In this document: piece by piece, positions 1-10,979 of the stretch
How positions within the stretch are numbered: the stretch's first letter is position 1
How the letters are laid out: each line of letters opens with the position of its first letter
DNA from: Membranipora membranacea
Taxonomy: Eukaryota > Bryozoa > Gymnolaemata > Cheilostomatida > Membraniporidae
Length of the DNA stretch: 64,000 bases
Assembly (NCBI GenBank): GCA_914767715.1
Contig: OU612070.1
Coordinates: 16,943,501-17,007,500 of the forward strand
Reading direction: 5' to 3'
Notes under the pieces: generated by a model
Told to the model about the DNA's origin: nothing
Seen by the model: the letters and a program-made list of their open reading frames with translations, nothing else
The model's database searches: none
Program-made: the position numbers and the translations under genes

Positions 1-52
1 ACAGAGAGGGAGTGGAAACGAAATGTAGCCTGTGACTTAACAAGGCTGTTTC

Positions 53-467
53 CAGGGGCGTATATTCTAAAAAATTTCACTCACTGACTTTTCAGAGATG
101 AGCATAATAATCGGGCGCAGCCCTATCCACACGCCGTAGGCGTGGCGGGGAGGGTGTGGGAGGGGCGCTTAAGCGCCCTCCCACCACGGAAATTTTTGCA
201 TATCGGTAGCAAAATAGTGCAAGCAGAGAGGTATTTCAATAGCTCACTGAGCTGTTGGGTACTTTCAGAAAACAACTCAATAGCAGTAGAAGATTATGGT
301 AAAAATGCTCCAGTTATAAAGCACCCATTTGAAAAAAAACTGACCGTGATGGAATTCGAACCCACAACAATCTTATTATCAGTGATTATAAAGCGGTCGC
401 TCTACACACTGAGCTATTCAGCCACTCACGGAACTCCGTGGGCCGTGAGTGCTAATATACGCCACTG
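53..467. mobile_element. hAT-type MITE, copy 1
   Basis: A 415-bp non-autonomous element. The ends are imperfect terminal inverted repeats: CAGGGGCGTATATT at the left and the complement of CAGTGGCGTATATT at the right. The same 8 bases, GCTGTTTC, flank it at 45-52 and 468-475. A CAG-G/T-GG terminus with an 8-bp duplication is the hallmark of hAT transposons. No transposase is encoded. The inside carries a GC-rich hairpin-prone stretch (about 120-195) and, on the minus strand at about 345-430, a tRNA-like segment with a box A-like (TAGCTCAGTGTGTAGAGCG) and a box B-like (GGTTCGAAT) sequence. A sister copy lies at 13791-14194. The 121-codon open frame across it is fortuitous. Confidence 0.9.
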
Positions 468-1388
468 GCTGTTTCCAAGGGTTGTACTAATATGGTCCCT
501 CCATTAAAATTCATTTAAGTCCTCAGTCTTTTTATATGTCTGTCTCCAGTTGAAAATTATTAAAATATTTGAGATGTTTACTCAATGGTATATTCAGACA
601 CCCAGAGACAATATATCATGATGTAAATCACCACAAGTGTAGATGAGACATAGCTAGTAATATAGTAACCACTTTTGCAGGGTATTGAATTATAATTCCA
701 ATGCAATTGTTTGATGGGGGATAGAGAGGCTGAAAATAAATCATTCATTCACCATTTAAAAACCATGTGAGGAACTTAGACCAGATAAAAGTAGTGAAAG
801 TACTTAAATAAGCCCTTTCTAACACCTAAGTGACAATGGGAGGCATAACATACCACGTTTGACTGATGAATACCATTGATTACCAAATTATGAGGCAAAT
901 TTATGGCCATGTCTGCAGCTGAACTTTCCCTTCCCATATGAGTAGCAGAGGGCTTTGGAGTCCCAGGTAAAACTAGACTATAGTTTGAAACATGGACTAT
1001 ACTTGAGTGCAATCTATATCTCTCTGCTACTAAGTTTAGTTTCTTTTAAAGAGGTTTAAACACTTTAGGAAATTTGTGGTAGAGCCCATCTTTATAAATG
1101 GGATTTCACAACTTTGCTCTTGCTGATTGGACAGTTCATCAAAATTATTACAGCAACTCAAGTTGTACTTCTTTTTGGCAGGAAGTCACTCTCTGCAGTC
1201 TCTGCTCTGATTGGCTGTGGTCATAAAAAAACTTTGCTGATAAAGAGAGGACAATTACCAGTGGAGACAAACAACAATTTGAAATGAGAGGCTGTTTCCA
1301 CTCCTTTTCAAACTCCTTGGTTATCGATATTGCTAGTAGTCAACTTTCTGAACAGCAGTCTTTCTGAACAGAGTTTTCAAACTCCTTG
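468..1388. other. Interval without a recognised gene
   Basis: This stretch lies between the hAT MITE and the left edge of the large duplication. I searched its minus strand for the missing SLC18B1-like exons 9-11 and found no match. Open frames are short and show no family similarity. Confidence 0.55.
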
Positions 1389-1454
1389 CTCAACTTGTAT
1401 ATTGGTAGCATGCCTCGTTTGATTGAATTAGAATTAATAATACAGCGGACTTAC

Positions 1455-4400
1455 CTGCCTTGGAAGATTAGAGTAGATAATGGACCAGCAAATAGAAAGA
1501 GTATCACATTGAGGAATAAACCTAACCCCATAACCACCAGACTGTCAACACAATACTGTTAGAAACAACAAAATAATAAATAAGTTACTATAATAATTTG
1601 AGCATGTGCCGACTGACGAGGATTAGCATGGAGCCGCACAAATAGAACACTATTTTTATTATTAGCTGCTCTTAGCCTGAATTCAAGCAAATTGGTATAA
1701 ATGATGCTTACCAAAGAAAGATCTATGTAAGGTATTTGTATGATTAACTAATAGTGCAGTTCAGTGTATTCTACTTACTGGTTGACCAATCACTTTACCA
1801 GCTATAGGAGTAATCAGGGCATATGTAGATGATAGTAAGAGGAATACTAAGGCACTCTGCTCCTCTCTTAGCCCATACTATAACAGAGAACAATTTTTGG
1901 GGGCTCTGAGTCTACTCTTTCCTGATTGAGTGGGCACTATTAATTTACTTCCGGGACAAATGAGCTGTATCTGTGAACAATGGCTTGGGAGGATGGGTCA
2001 GAAAAACTCCTCTGGTTGGTTTCAGCTTGAGACTGACCATTTTCCACTTGATGCTGGCACTCAAAGCAGGAATCACTCAAATACCTGGACACAAGCCCTG
2101 TTACAGAACAAAGTATCTTTATCAAAGAGCTCCGTTCAAATTTATTGTATGGAAGCAACTCCCATCAGAGGACCAACCCTGATCATATAATGGGTTTGTT
2201 AATTGTTAACCATCAGTCAAGTTATGACCTGAAAATAAACTTACTGTTTTGCTTAGTTCAGGCTCTAGGATGGGATCGAATCCATACCATTTGGCTGCAG
2301 AGAATGTTGCTGCAGCATAAGAAATTAGGATCCTAGGCTTGCTCAATATTTCCAGATATGGCAAGGACTTCTTTCTTCTAGAATCAGACTTCTCAAGACC
2401 TATGAGGATTGGATAGAATAAATGATATAGAAATATCAATATCATATAATTATATCAACAGATTCAACCTTTCCATTGTAAAACCAAAACACCTATGCTA
2501 TATAAAGGTTATTTTGGGAATTGAATCATTGAAAAGAATAAGCAGAAGTTTTGAATTTTAGAGGGTCAAAGATTAAAAGGTGCCTATCTATTTATGACCG
2601 GTATATAAGGGCCGGTCAATGTAAAGCGATCACCCAGCCATATCAAATTCAAATGGGGTTAGCAGCATTCAAATTCCTCCTGCTTTTTCGGAATTAAGAG
2701 GAGCAGCAGTGAATTATTTTTAATGGGAATAAGACAAGCTGATGCGGAATTGTGTGATACACATGCCCAATAAATTTTCATTCCAATAATGGCATTGGAA
2801 AGTGGTGAAAATATGACTAATGTCATACGAAATTGCCCAGTTCCGATGATTTCAAATCATCTGCTTCAAAATATACGAGCTCTTATTGGTCAATTTTGAC
2901 GTTATGATTTATGGTTTTAGAGGTTGACCAGATACCGTTGTCAAGATTGAAATTGACCGTTGTAATTAAACCCTATAATCCCAAGTGTGATGAGCCAACA
3001 CAACAATAGCTACATCATAGCTTCTATTCAACTTTATTTATGGGTGTCTGGGAATCACAATTTCTTATATAACACACTTGACCACTTGAGAACGCAACGT
3101 GGACTGGCTGTTAGAGGCGGAGACCAAGGCCATTCTTCGCCTCTAATTACATTGATCAGCCAATGGTCTTGCCTGTCACTTCACATGATTAATCCCCGTG
3201 CACCCCCTTCGATTCCTACCTCTTTAAGAAGGTTGATTAATCACCACATCACAGAGTAAGGATATACGGAGGGGACACCTCAATGATAGCTATAGTGCCT
3301 GTGGTTTTTGATTCACTGGGGGAAAATTGTGCGCAGCTGGATGCCGAAAACTCATTATCTTTATATGTTATAATGTCATTTTTCTTGCAGACATCTCTAC
3401 CTTTGATGGGCCATAATTCATTCTGTATTTATCCTAAAGACTGATTTCCAACTTTGTTGGAATGTCCAACCTTCAAGCTATACACCATATTGTTGTCATT
3501 TTTGCTAGGATACATAGGCTATGAGCTATCTGTGTTTGTAAAATGAGGTTTATTATATAGATTTACGTGGCTGGCAAAATATGCAGTAGAACTACAGTTA
3601 CCTGTTGTTGTAGGGATGAGTAGGATTATAGCAGCAGCTGTAATTACCAGTAACCCTCCGATGGCAGCAAACACTGCCCAAAACCCACCAATCTGAGGAG
3701 TATAATATTGATTCAGCTAATGACAGTGACATAAGGATGAATAAGAATATTCCATCCAGTTTTGAATCTTAGCAATTGATATTGGTGTTTAAAATTATTT
3801 ACTTATAGCCAGCAAAATTGCAAATATTCATTGCCTGGGGATAATCCAACATCGATAGTTCACCATTAAATCAATCATGAAAGCTCATCCAGTGGTACTG
3901 TGACCCACAACTCCTACTTCACCAACCGCTGATTGCGCCATCTCACCATCCCATAAGAAGAATGGGTTAACTAGCAGGCCGCCATTTATACAGTATCAAT
4001 TAATTATTTATTATTTATAAGCGATAATAATGTGCAATCACCTCAGCACATCAACTGCTCAACCTCAGATATCCCAGCACCAATTCAGTATCAGATTTAC
4101 TTACCATAAAGAATCCGCTTCCTATTGCCGGTCCACTCATGATACCAACCCCTCCAACTGATGCAGCTATACTCTGAAACAAGAGAAGAAATAACACAAC
4201 CAGTTATTAAGTGTCCAGACCAACAGTATCGGTTATTAATTGCTCAAAATTTTAACTTGTCGCACCAGGCGGGTACTTAGCCTTACTAGGCTGTTACCAA
4301 TAACCAGTCATGTGCCGCAGGTTTTGCCTCCTCGGGTCAGAAGTCCTGCGACCTCATGATCAGCAGTCCTCAGCGTTAGCACTAGGCCCCCAGACTTATT

Positions 4401-6135
4401 TGCTTTCAAAGAAAATGCCAACCATAATTTTTCCTTTCGTTAACTTCAAAGAGCAAGCGAAACCCATTTCGGTTTAGGCAATGTTTAATAACTCTGTGAA
4501 AGCTAGTAACTGTGTAGTTGGGTTTAGGGTATGAAATCAAATTGTTTAATGATGTTGATTGGGAGATCCCCTTAGCAGAAGGTGTATTTACTGAATTGGT
4601 AGAGTCTTACAAGAAGAAGTGTGGTGTGTTCTGGCATAATGATCATGAGCATGAGCTGGCTTGAAGCCAGCGAAGCGGCGTTCCCAAGTCCTAGCAGACC
4701 AAGCAAAGCAAATGCAATGGATGTATAGACTCCCGTGTGGCTTGTTGGTATGAACTGTAGGCATCCAAAAGCTGCAGTTGTGATTCCAATGCAGAATGTG
4801 CCCAGTACCATTGTATTCTTTGTTCCAATAATGTTAATCTACAAAATTATTAGGATAATAAGACAACCTCTCTTATATTTTACTTCTTTATGTGGCCCCT
4901 TATGTAGTCAATATTATCTTAATATATGCAATGTCATAGATTGAATTGCGCTGGAGTTCATCAATAGCTTTTTATGAATATATATGTGCGCTTCGTTTCT
5001 ATTCCATATTCTATAAAGATTTCTATTAAGAATCAGCGTGAAAACAAATACAGAGTGTAACAAAACTCACAACTTTCACTATGAACGGGCTCCCAACCAT
5101 CATCAGCAAACCACGACACCCCATCATCATACCGGTAACTGTACCATCAACAGCATGTCTTTCATTCTAGAACATTTACAATACATGCTGCTTTTATATC
5201 CAATTCTATATTTTTCCAAATACAGGTACAATTACTTACACACTTACTGTTTACTTACACCTACGGCACACTTACTGTTTCAGAACAACAGAATATTGAG
5301 CTGCACCAATAGACTTAATAATAAACCTAGACAGGACACCATATACAGCTGAAGTGAGACACTTAATTGTGGGAAATGTAACGTCATTGGAAGGTGTAGT
5401 AGCATTGGTGTTATCATTGATTTACTGTCCAGATTTTGAGTTTGAGAATTGCTTTGCAATCAGCAGCATCTTGTCATCAACTAGGATGCTATTTCTTTTT
5501 CAAAAAAAATTTTTTCTCCTAAAATTGTATCAAACTGTTCACAACAAGCTGCTTAATCTAGTGTAATTTTCAAAATCAAAATCTTATCAAAATTGATCGA
5601 GTTATCAACAAAAAATCTGGTATATGAGCTGCAAGTCAATGATAACGCCCCACAATTAAATGCCTCAGTGCCTCAATGCTAATGCTCCATATAGTGTCCT
5701 GTCTAGGTTTATAATTAAGTCTATGGCTGCACCTAAAGAGGGTTTAAAGGTGCTCAAAAATCTTCATACTGAAGAGGTATACACCAGAGGGTGCTGGGGG
5801 CTGGAACAATCAACCTTGAAAGCTCCCCGACCGATGGGATTCGAACCCACAACTCTTGCGGCACTAATCGCCTGGCAGTGAATAGCAAGCGCGCTAATCG
5901 ATTGCACCAAGCGCTATCTTGACATCTCACCAACCCCAAACTGATCCTCGAAAGTATAATGGATCCAGTCTTCAAAATAATTTGAAGTTGTTACTTTCAG
6001 TATGTCTGAGTGTATAAATTTAACCTAACTCACCTCTTTTGGTAGGAAAGGTGCCGGGCATCCAATAGAAACACAAGAAAAATAGTAACATAGATAGCAG
6101 ATGAAGCATTTGAGAACCTGTTGTTTGGTAGGCAT
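1455..6135 (-). CDS. SLC18B1-like MFS transporter, left copy, 3' exons missing
   Basis: Eight minus-strand exons join in phase: 6034-6135, 5071-5166, 4611-4838, 4105-4173, 3602-3692, 2245-2399, 1779-1877 and 1455-1555 (941 nt, 313 codons plus 2 nt). All boundaries are GT-AG. The start MPTKQQVLK leads into CPAPFLPKE, the cytosolic-edge motif of SLC18B1 (xxPFFPKE). Further on are transmembrane segments, SGPAIGSGFF after TM5 (compare the family's LGPPVGG), and the TM7-8 region. Family members are proton-coupled vesicular polyamine carriers. The right-hand copy supplies exons 9-11 within 1.75 kb, the first only 171 bp past exon 8. Here homology breaks 68 bp past exon 8 and no later exon is found in the remaining 1.4 kb. 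The protein would therefore lose the last four or so TM helices. It is probably a truncated duplicate, or it uses unrecognised or distant 3' exons beyond the window. No internal stop is seen. Confidence 0.8.
2600..3228. other. 629-bp segment specific to the left copy
   Basis: The right copy has only 37 bases between the matching flanks (after TATGACC and before AAGGTTGATTAATCAC). This segment begins with GGTATATAAGGGCCGG. It also contains a TATATAA stretch at about 3066. No clear terminal repeats or target duplication are visible, so it may be an insertion here or a deletion-replacement in the other copy. A 90-codon open frame inside has no recognisable similarity. Confidence 0.5.
5830..5918 (-). 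repeat. tRNA-like repeat in intron 1 of left SLC18B1-like copy
   Basis: Read on the minus strand, the segment has a box A-like GGTGCAATCGATTAGCGCGC and a box B GGTTCGAATCCCA about 45 bases apart, as in a tRNA or the head of a tRNA-derived SINE. Folding by eye gives no good acceptor stem, so it is not called a functional tRNA. The duplicate at 23107-23193 has diverged in box A. Confidence 0.6.
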
Positions 6136-6147
6136 CTTCTCACTGCT

Positions 6148-7190
6148 CGCGTCTGGGAGAAAATAAATTATCGGTATTATTTCAAAATATTCTAAAACTA
6201 ATAAGTGCTAACTAGTAAGTGCTCTGTTGACAATGACTAGCAATCAAGCTTGGTACTAATAAAATGAAGATCATTATGATTAATGTGTACCACATGTCTC
6301 ATGCTAATCCATATATCCATAATCCATATAGATGTGTTAGTTAGTTAAACCTTTATTGCTTAAAGTACGCAGAAAAGAAGGAAAAATAAAGTGCCTATAT
6401 TTGCAGGCATGCTGTTGAGCTTAGAACATTTTGGTTCGCATGGAAAAAACACAAGTTATTTATACTTCAGAACGTCCAGCTGCGCTACCACACACATTCC
6501 CAGACGGAGCTTATAAAAATAATTTAATGGGGTTTTGGAAGGCACACAACTAAAATGAGTATTATAGAGTGTATGGATTGCAATCCATGATTGTCTTTGC
6601 AATGATCTGGTTATTAATATTATTTTACATTATGACTTTAAGATTTAACATATATCGCTATTCGCTATTGGAGGTTTTTACCGGTAGGCTTGCACCATTT
6701 TCAAAGACTCTTTGTCGATGCTACTTAGCTCCTGAGTAGGAGTACCCTACGTCGGCACTCCGACAAGACTATGCTTGTATGACGTGGATATGTGTGGTGA
6801 CCTCATTCGTCACCTTGTTTAAGTCGTATGAAGTACAGATAGATCAGTTATGCGTTCAATCACGGAATTGCAAAATTTATAAATAACTTCAAGGGATTAA
6901 TATTTTGTTGTGTACCTTGACTAGTTTTGACTGCTATAGTTATATTATACACTTTTGTGAGTAAGCCAGGCGTACAGTGTGGCATGTATATGGCAGGGCA
7001 ATGGCGTCTTACATGTTACATGAATGAATGACTGGTTAATAAAATAAACATTATTATATACAGGTATAACAGAAAAGACGTTACACTGAATATTAAATAA
7101 AATAACACGGAAAAGATGAGGGCTACTGCCTATTATTGAAATGTTCAAGTTACGGATTTGAAGATCTGACAAGCTCGATAGTGTTGAAGT
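6148..7190. other. Interval without a recognised gene
   Basis: This is upstream sequence of the left transporter copy. I recognise no coding exon, tRNA or transposon terminus. Confidence 0.5.
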
Positions 7191-7199
7191 ATGCGAGAT

Positions 7200-7535
7200 A
7201 CCACACCTAGGCTTGCACCAGGGTAGGCATAGGGTTTGTGAACCCAGGAGCCCGACGGACAAAATGCCCCGGCCCTGTCTGCGGAGCAGACTGATCCAAT
7301 TCTACACCTTCGGTGTTGAGTAGTATTTGCGGTTGATGAGAGTTCGGAAGTTGCCAGGTATTTGTTGAGACATGGTCATTACAGTGGTCATCTATATGTG
7401 TCACAGTAGAGTGAGTGAGCTGCCACACCGAGGCTGACGCCAGGGTAGGCATAGGGTTTGTAAACCCGGGAGCCCGACGGACAATAATGCCCCGGCCCTG
7501 TCTGCATAGCAGACTAATCCCATGAACACATTTGG
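7200..7535. repeat. Tandem pair of a hairpin-bearing repeat
   Basis: Two related units of about 110 bp start near 7200 and 7427. Both contain the hairpin GGGTTTGTGAACCC (GGGTTTGTAAACCC in the second unit), then AGCCCGACGGACAA, TGCCCCGGCCCTG and a second hairpin of form GTCTGC-loop-GCAGAC. The family is not recognised. The GC-rich, structured core stands out from the AT-rich surroundings. Confidence 0.6.
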
Positions 7536-7759
7536 TTCAAACATGTAAAGAGCAGCATCTGTAATGAGATTGTGGCCCCTGGCCATGATTGTGGCCAGAG
7601 GTCACCAGATAATAGCATGGGTTATGGCAAATGCAAAAAATTCGTTTATGACAAAAAGATGAAAGAATTTAGAGAATGTATCCGTAATGTTTTAAATTCA
7701 TGCAACCATATGGATGCAAAGTCGTCTTGTTGAATGAAGGTATGCAATAACGTTTTCAA

Positions 7760-8539
7760 TTTCAGTGATATGCATATCAGGCCGTACTCGGTGTTTCATC
7801 ATCTTCTAGACACGCACAAGTAGGTGTGTAGGATAATCCTATCTTGTATCTAAAAAGCTGGAGATCACACTGTCCGATGACTTTGATTGGAGCAGCAGCT
7901 TCACTAGAAAACTTTAGAATGTCATATTTATGTAAAGCTATCGTTCCAGATGCCGAGCAAGCTCCGAGCTGAGGTGAAATCGCTCCTGTTTATATAGCTG
8001 TTCCATCAGCGATGTGATTCTTTCACTATTACTGCTGCTATTCTTGACCGTTTTAAACATCCAGCTGTTGCTGTTGTCATGGTGACCTCTCTGCCACCGA
8101 TTGACTTGAGGTCTGTTAGACAGGCGTTTGATAGCCTGCTCTTCGAGTTGGATGATAGGATTCCGATGTTGTCAGTTGTGATGAGTTGACGAAGTGTTGA
8201 GAGACGGTTGCGTCTATGTTGTAAGTCCAATGGAAGGAGCCCAGACAGTGCATGTAAAAGCTCCTGTGCAGGATGGTATGGGACTCTTAGGAGGTCCTTG
8301 AGTTGTTGATATATTGAAAGCCGTTGTTGTTGATCCCAGATGTGAGAACCGTAGCAAGCTTTTGGAAGTATTACAGTGGTTAAAATTTTTCTTGTGACTG
8401 TCATATTGAGTCCGTTGTTTATATAGGGCTTTAGCATATTCCATTTTCGTATAAGGCTGCCTCGGGCTATCTCAAGTTGTGATGTAAACTTCATAGAAAG
8501 ATCTATTGTGATTCCTAGGGCCTTTGTAGACATTGCCAC
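7760..8539 (-). pseudogene. LINE ORF2, reverse transcriptase C-terminal remnant
   Basis: From about 8539 a 177-codon open frame reads ALGITIDLSMKF, the conserved region after the RT active site (usually YLGVTID). Next come helices with SLIRKWNMLKP and LPKACYGSHIW (compare the family's VLLYGSEIW), and a Leu-rich thumb/connection segment. After the stop near 8006, other frames preserve the YTPTCACLEDDETP motif. The catalytic palm (F/YADD) is absent because of the internal deletion, so the protein cannot reverse transcribe by itself. Confidence 0.75.
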
Positions 8540-8544
8540 ATTGC

Positions 8545-8849
8545 TTTTTGTTCAGCTGTGTAATTGCAACAATTGCATCAACGTCAGGTGATTCCAAACT
8601 GCAGAGTCTGTCCACTGCCTGGTTCTCCTTATAAAGTAGCGCCACACCGCCACTTTTTCTTGGGTTCCTAGAGTTGGGCTTAAGATGGCATGCATAATTT
8701 GTAAGATTTATTTCTTCCTCTGTTTTGGTTTCCGAAAGGAAGACAAAGTCGGCACGTAAGCTGTCTACATATTGGTTTAGTGCTAGCAAGGTACGGTTAG
8801 ACATTCCGTTGATGTTTACTTGAACACTACATATTGCAGGTTTTTTAAC
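8545..8849 (-). pseudogene. LINE ORF2, endonuclease N-terminal fragment
   Basis: The frame begins where ORF1 stops and overlaps it by a few bases, giving KKPAICSVQVNINGMSNRT. This is followed by ADFVFLSETKTEEE, the E-T-K motif of the AP-like endonuclease/exonuclease/phosphatase fold, and then SGGVALLYKE. The reading passes out of homology near 8550, where the deletion joins it to the RT C-terminus. The downstream catalytic D and H residues are missing. Confidence 0.78.
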
Positions 8850-10206
8850 TGCGAACTTTCCTTGACTGTAATGTAGTTAACCGTTCTTGAAATGCTGCAC
8901 ACTTTCTTGTGTCTCTAGAACCATCGGATTCCCCACAATTTATGCAGTATGGAGGAGAAATGCAGTCATTTTCATGCTTGGTCTCCCAGCAGTGCTGACA
9001 GAGTTCCCGTTCTTCTCTGCAGTTTTTCTTTATGTGACCAATACGGTGACATTTCCAACATTGTATAACAGTCGGCATGTCTCTGAACTTTTCAACAGCA
9101 AATCCCTGGTTGGTATTCTTCAGGAAGAATCCTAGCCTAATGGCTTTATCTAAACTTCCTTCGTCTTTGAACTTGATTTTCACCGTTCTTGTATCTCTAC
9201 TGTCTTTAGTGATTCTCCAAGCAGACGATCCTGGATAATCTGTTTCAGATGATTCCTGTATTTCGTCAGAGCGTACATCCAGGGGGACACCCTTGATAAT
9301 GCTGTATGGTGTGGATTCCTTAGGCGCGGGCTTCTGTGGTCTTCTTACTGAAGAGCCCTTGAAGTAGGTCTGGTTCCAGCTAGTGATTATCTTGTCTGCC
9401 ATATCCTTGGTAGCCAATTGACACATAAATTTTGGGTTAGTTGGATCGTATCTGGAGATCCACTCTATGATCACTCTACCGCATGTTTTGCTGATTGCAG
9501 ACTTGATCTGATCATCTTTTGTGAAATCTTTCAGATTTTCAATTTTCTGAATGACAATGATTCTCTCCGTGTCAAATTTCCTGTTGTCTGAGTTACTTTT
9601 GGGGCGATCTCCAGCTTGTTGTTGTCTGCTCTTTGACGGGTAAGGGCCTTTACCTCCTCTACTGGCTGTGTCAGCATAAGTTCCGCGACTCTCACTAATT
9701 CTTGGTTGTTCTGTACCTTGTAGTTGAGAGACTCTGGTTTGAAGTTCATCCACCTGTCGATGGAGAACTCCTAACTTAGGCCCAGACTCTGCTTTGAGAA
9801 GGTTAACATCCATCTTTACATTATCCAAGGCACCCTGTAGTTCGTTACACTTACCTTTGGTTGTGTCTTCAAAGATCTTGGATGCTTTACCATCTTCAAG
9901 ATTCTTTATTTTTGCTTTCATCGTGGTATTTTCCTTGGCTAGTGAATCTACTTTCTCCTCCAGTAGAGAGATTTTTGTCATTGCCTGCACGAGACAGCGC
10001 CTGAGATCTTCTAGGCTGTCATCAGGGGTTTTTCTTTTATCAGAGTTGTTCAACGCGTTGCTTTCATTCTTGTTCTGATGGAGGTCTCCATTATTATCCA
10101 CAGACGACCTTATAGGGTCACCATTACTTACCCCTGGAGTTGTGGTTGGCTGTTCATCACTGTTTGGGGTTGTGCTCTCAGTGTTCTGTGTCATACTTTC
10201 TTCCAT
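8845..10206 (-). CDS. LINE ORF1 protein with zinc knuckles (453 aa)
   Basis: This is an unbroken 453-codon frame. The N-terminal 75 residues are polar and low-complexity (T, N, S). About residues 80-170 have the heptad pattern of a coiled coil (SLLEEKVDSLAKENTTMK and onward), expected for ORF1p multimerisation. After a basic Ser/Gln-rich linker comes a folded region of about 130 residues, probably the RNA-binding domain. The C-terminus has a CX2CX4HX4C knuckle (CWKCHRIGHIKKNC), a second CX2CX4HX3C (CQHCWETKHENDC), and a degenerate third beginning CINCG. In this class ORF1p coats the element's RNA. Intactness suggests recent arrival or mobilisation in trans. It is transposon protein, not a host gene. 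Confidence 0.9.
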   Translation of the reverse strand: MEESMTQNTESTTPNSDEQPTTTPGVSNGDPIRSSVDNNGDLHQNKNESNALNNSDKRKTPDDSLEDLRRCLVQAMTKISLLEEKVDSLAKENTTMKAKIKNLEDGKASKIFEDTTKGKCNELQGALDNVKMDVNLLKAESGPKLGVLHRQVDELQTRVSQLQGTEQPRISESRGTYADTASRGGKGPYPSKSRQQQAGDRPKSNSDNRKFDTERIIVIQKIENLKDFTKDDQIKSAISKTCGRVIIEWISRYDPTNPKFMCQLATKDMADKIITSWNQTYFKGSSVRRPQKPAPKESTPYSIIKGVPLDVRSDEIQESSETDYPGSSAWRITKDSRDTRTVKIKFKDEGSLDKAIRLGFFLKNTNQGFAVEKFRDMPTVIQCWKCHRIGHIKKNCREERELCQHCWETKHENDCISPPYCINCGESDGSRDTRKCAAFQERLTTLQSRKVRS

Positions 10207-10429
10207 GTGATTATCAGCGTCAATGTCATCCCATGATTCCTTGTCAGTACCTGTCGTTTGCGCTTGTTTTTCTGTGCATATAGATAAACTAACCTGGTTG
10301 TAGCGATTAGTGTATTATTGAGTTTGGGTGGAGTGTACAGACAGTTGGATGACTTGTGGTTTTACTATTGCCACTGCCAGACTGAAAAATTGAATGGAAC
10401 AAATTGTAAAAAAAAGTAATGTGCTTTGA

Positions 10430-10750
10430 AAAACCTTGTGAGACAATTTTGATATAGGATGAAAAACAAAGCATAAAATAAAGATCTGTAGATCTGTGTG
10501 ATAGATATAAATATAATAATGTAGCAGGTTATTGGATCAGAATCAAATGCTAACTTGCCTTAAAATAAAAATCATCATCATCATGATCAAAAGTGCTCAG
10601 ATGATTTAATAAAAAAAAACAAAGCATAAAGCAGCCATGAGAAACAAGTGTACCCCAGTCAGTGTGCCAACGCCAGATGAGTTATGTCTCTCCACTAGGT
10701 TGCTAATTTATAGTCAAAACTCTACCATTTGAACACAACAAGTAAAGCGG
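10430..10750. repeat. Dispersed repeat related to 23448-23760
   Basis: The first about 105 bases (from AACCTTGTGAGACAAT to GTAGCAGGT) match 23448-23548 directly. The next about 185 bases (10556-10745) match 23556-23715 in reverse complement. A shorter piece around 10742-10810 resembles 11620-11690 (GTAAAGCGGC, AGTTGTACA, AGAACCAAA). No coding capacity. Confidence 0.7.
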
Positions 10751-10979
10751 CACCATATCACAGTTGTACACAATACCCATGGGATACCAGCAGAACCAAA
10801 GCCACACATAATAAAAGCGCTGTAACTGGCCCCGTACACGTAAGGAGAAGTGGCTTTCAACACAGCAGATCAGATTGACAATTAACACTTGCTGGAATCT
10901 ATTTTTTCTTTTATTAATCGTCGGATTTGAGCAAACTTTGATGTTGCGTGTAAAAACTGTAAATAATGACAATAGTTGA

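Larger units (their letters stand above)
1389..6147. repeat. Left copy of the large direct duplication
   Basis: This stretch matches 18689-23422 almost base for base in exons and introns, in the same orientation, about 17.3 kb apart. Homology starts at CTCAACTTG and ends just before exon 1 in TTCTCACTGCT. Two large differences are visible. Here 629 bp (2600-3228) stands where the other copy has 37 unrelated bases. The other copy carries a 607-bp MITE that is absent here at about 3797. High intron similarity implies a recent event or gene conversion. Confidence 0.93.
7750..10330 (-). mobile_element. Non-LTR retrotransposon (LINE), internally deleted
   Basis: A minus-strand element has an intact ORF1 (8845-10206), the start of an ORF2 with the beginning of an AP-type endonuclease (about 8545-8849), and then the C-terminal part of the reverse transcriptase region (about 7760-8539). 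The junction near 8540 joins the endonuclease to the end of the RT palm/thumb, so roughly 2 kb of ORF2 is missing. A decayed tail (about 7770-7870) reads YTPTCACLEDDETP, resembling the CxC-DDET-H-C cysteine motif near the end of Jockey/CR1-like ORF2 proteins. Boundaries are approximate because no target duplication was identified. Confidence 0.82.

Noticed and set aside
345-430. tRNA gene on the minus strand
   Set aside because: Box A- and box B-like sequences are present, but no acceptor stem closes and the segment is part of a repeated MITE.
142-507. 121-codon open frame at the left edge
   Set aside because: It lies almost wholly in the hAT MITE and runs over its terminal repeat and target duplication.
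855-885. Possible hammerhead ribozyme core (CTGATGA)
   Set aside because: The second conserved box GAAA and the pairing helices are absent here and at the other CTGATGA sites checked (14571, 44479).
1930-2190. Open frames on both strands between transporter exons 6 and 7, repeated in the other copy
   Set aside because: I tested the minus-strand frames as an exon. The phase-0 join of exon 6 to 1877-1779 already gives continuous SLC18B1-like sequence, and these peptides do not resemble transmembrane segments.
5038-5352. 104-codon plus-strand open frame conserved in both copies
   Set aside because: It is antisense to transporter exon 2 and its introns. Conservation reflects the duplication.
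5830-5918. Functional tRNA gene in transporter intron 1
   Set aside because: Box B is good but the arms do not fold into a cloverleaf by eye, and the duplicate copy is already diverged. A SINE head is more likely.
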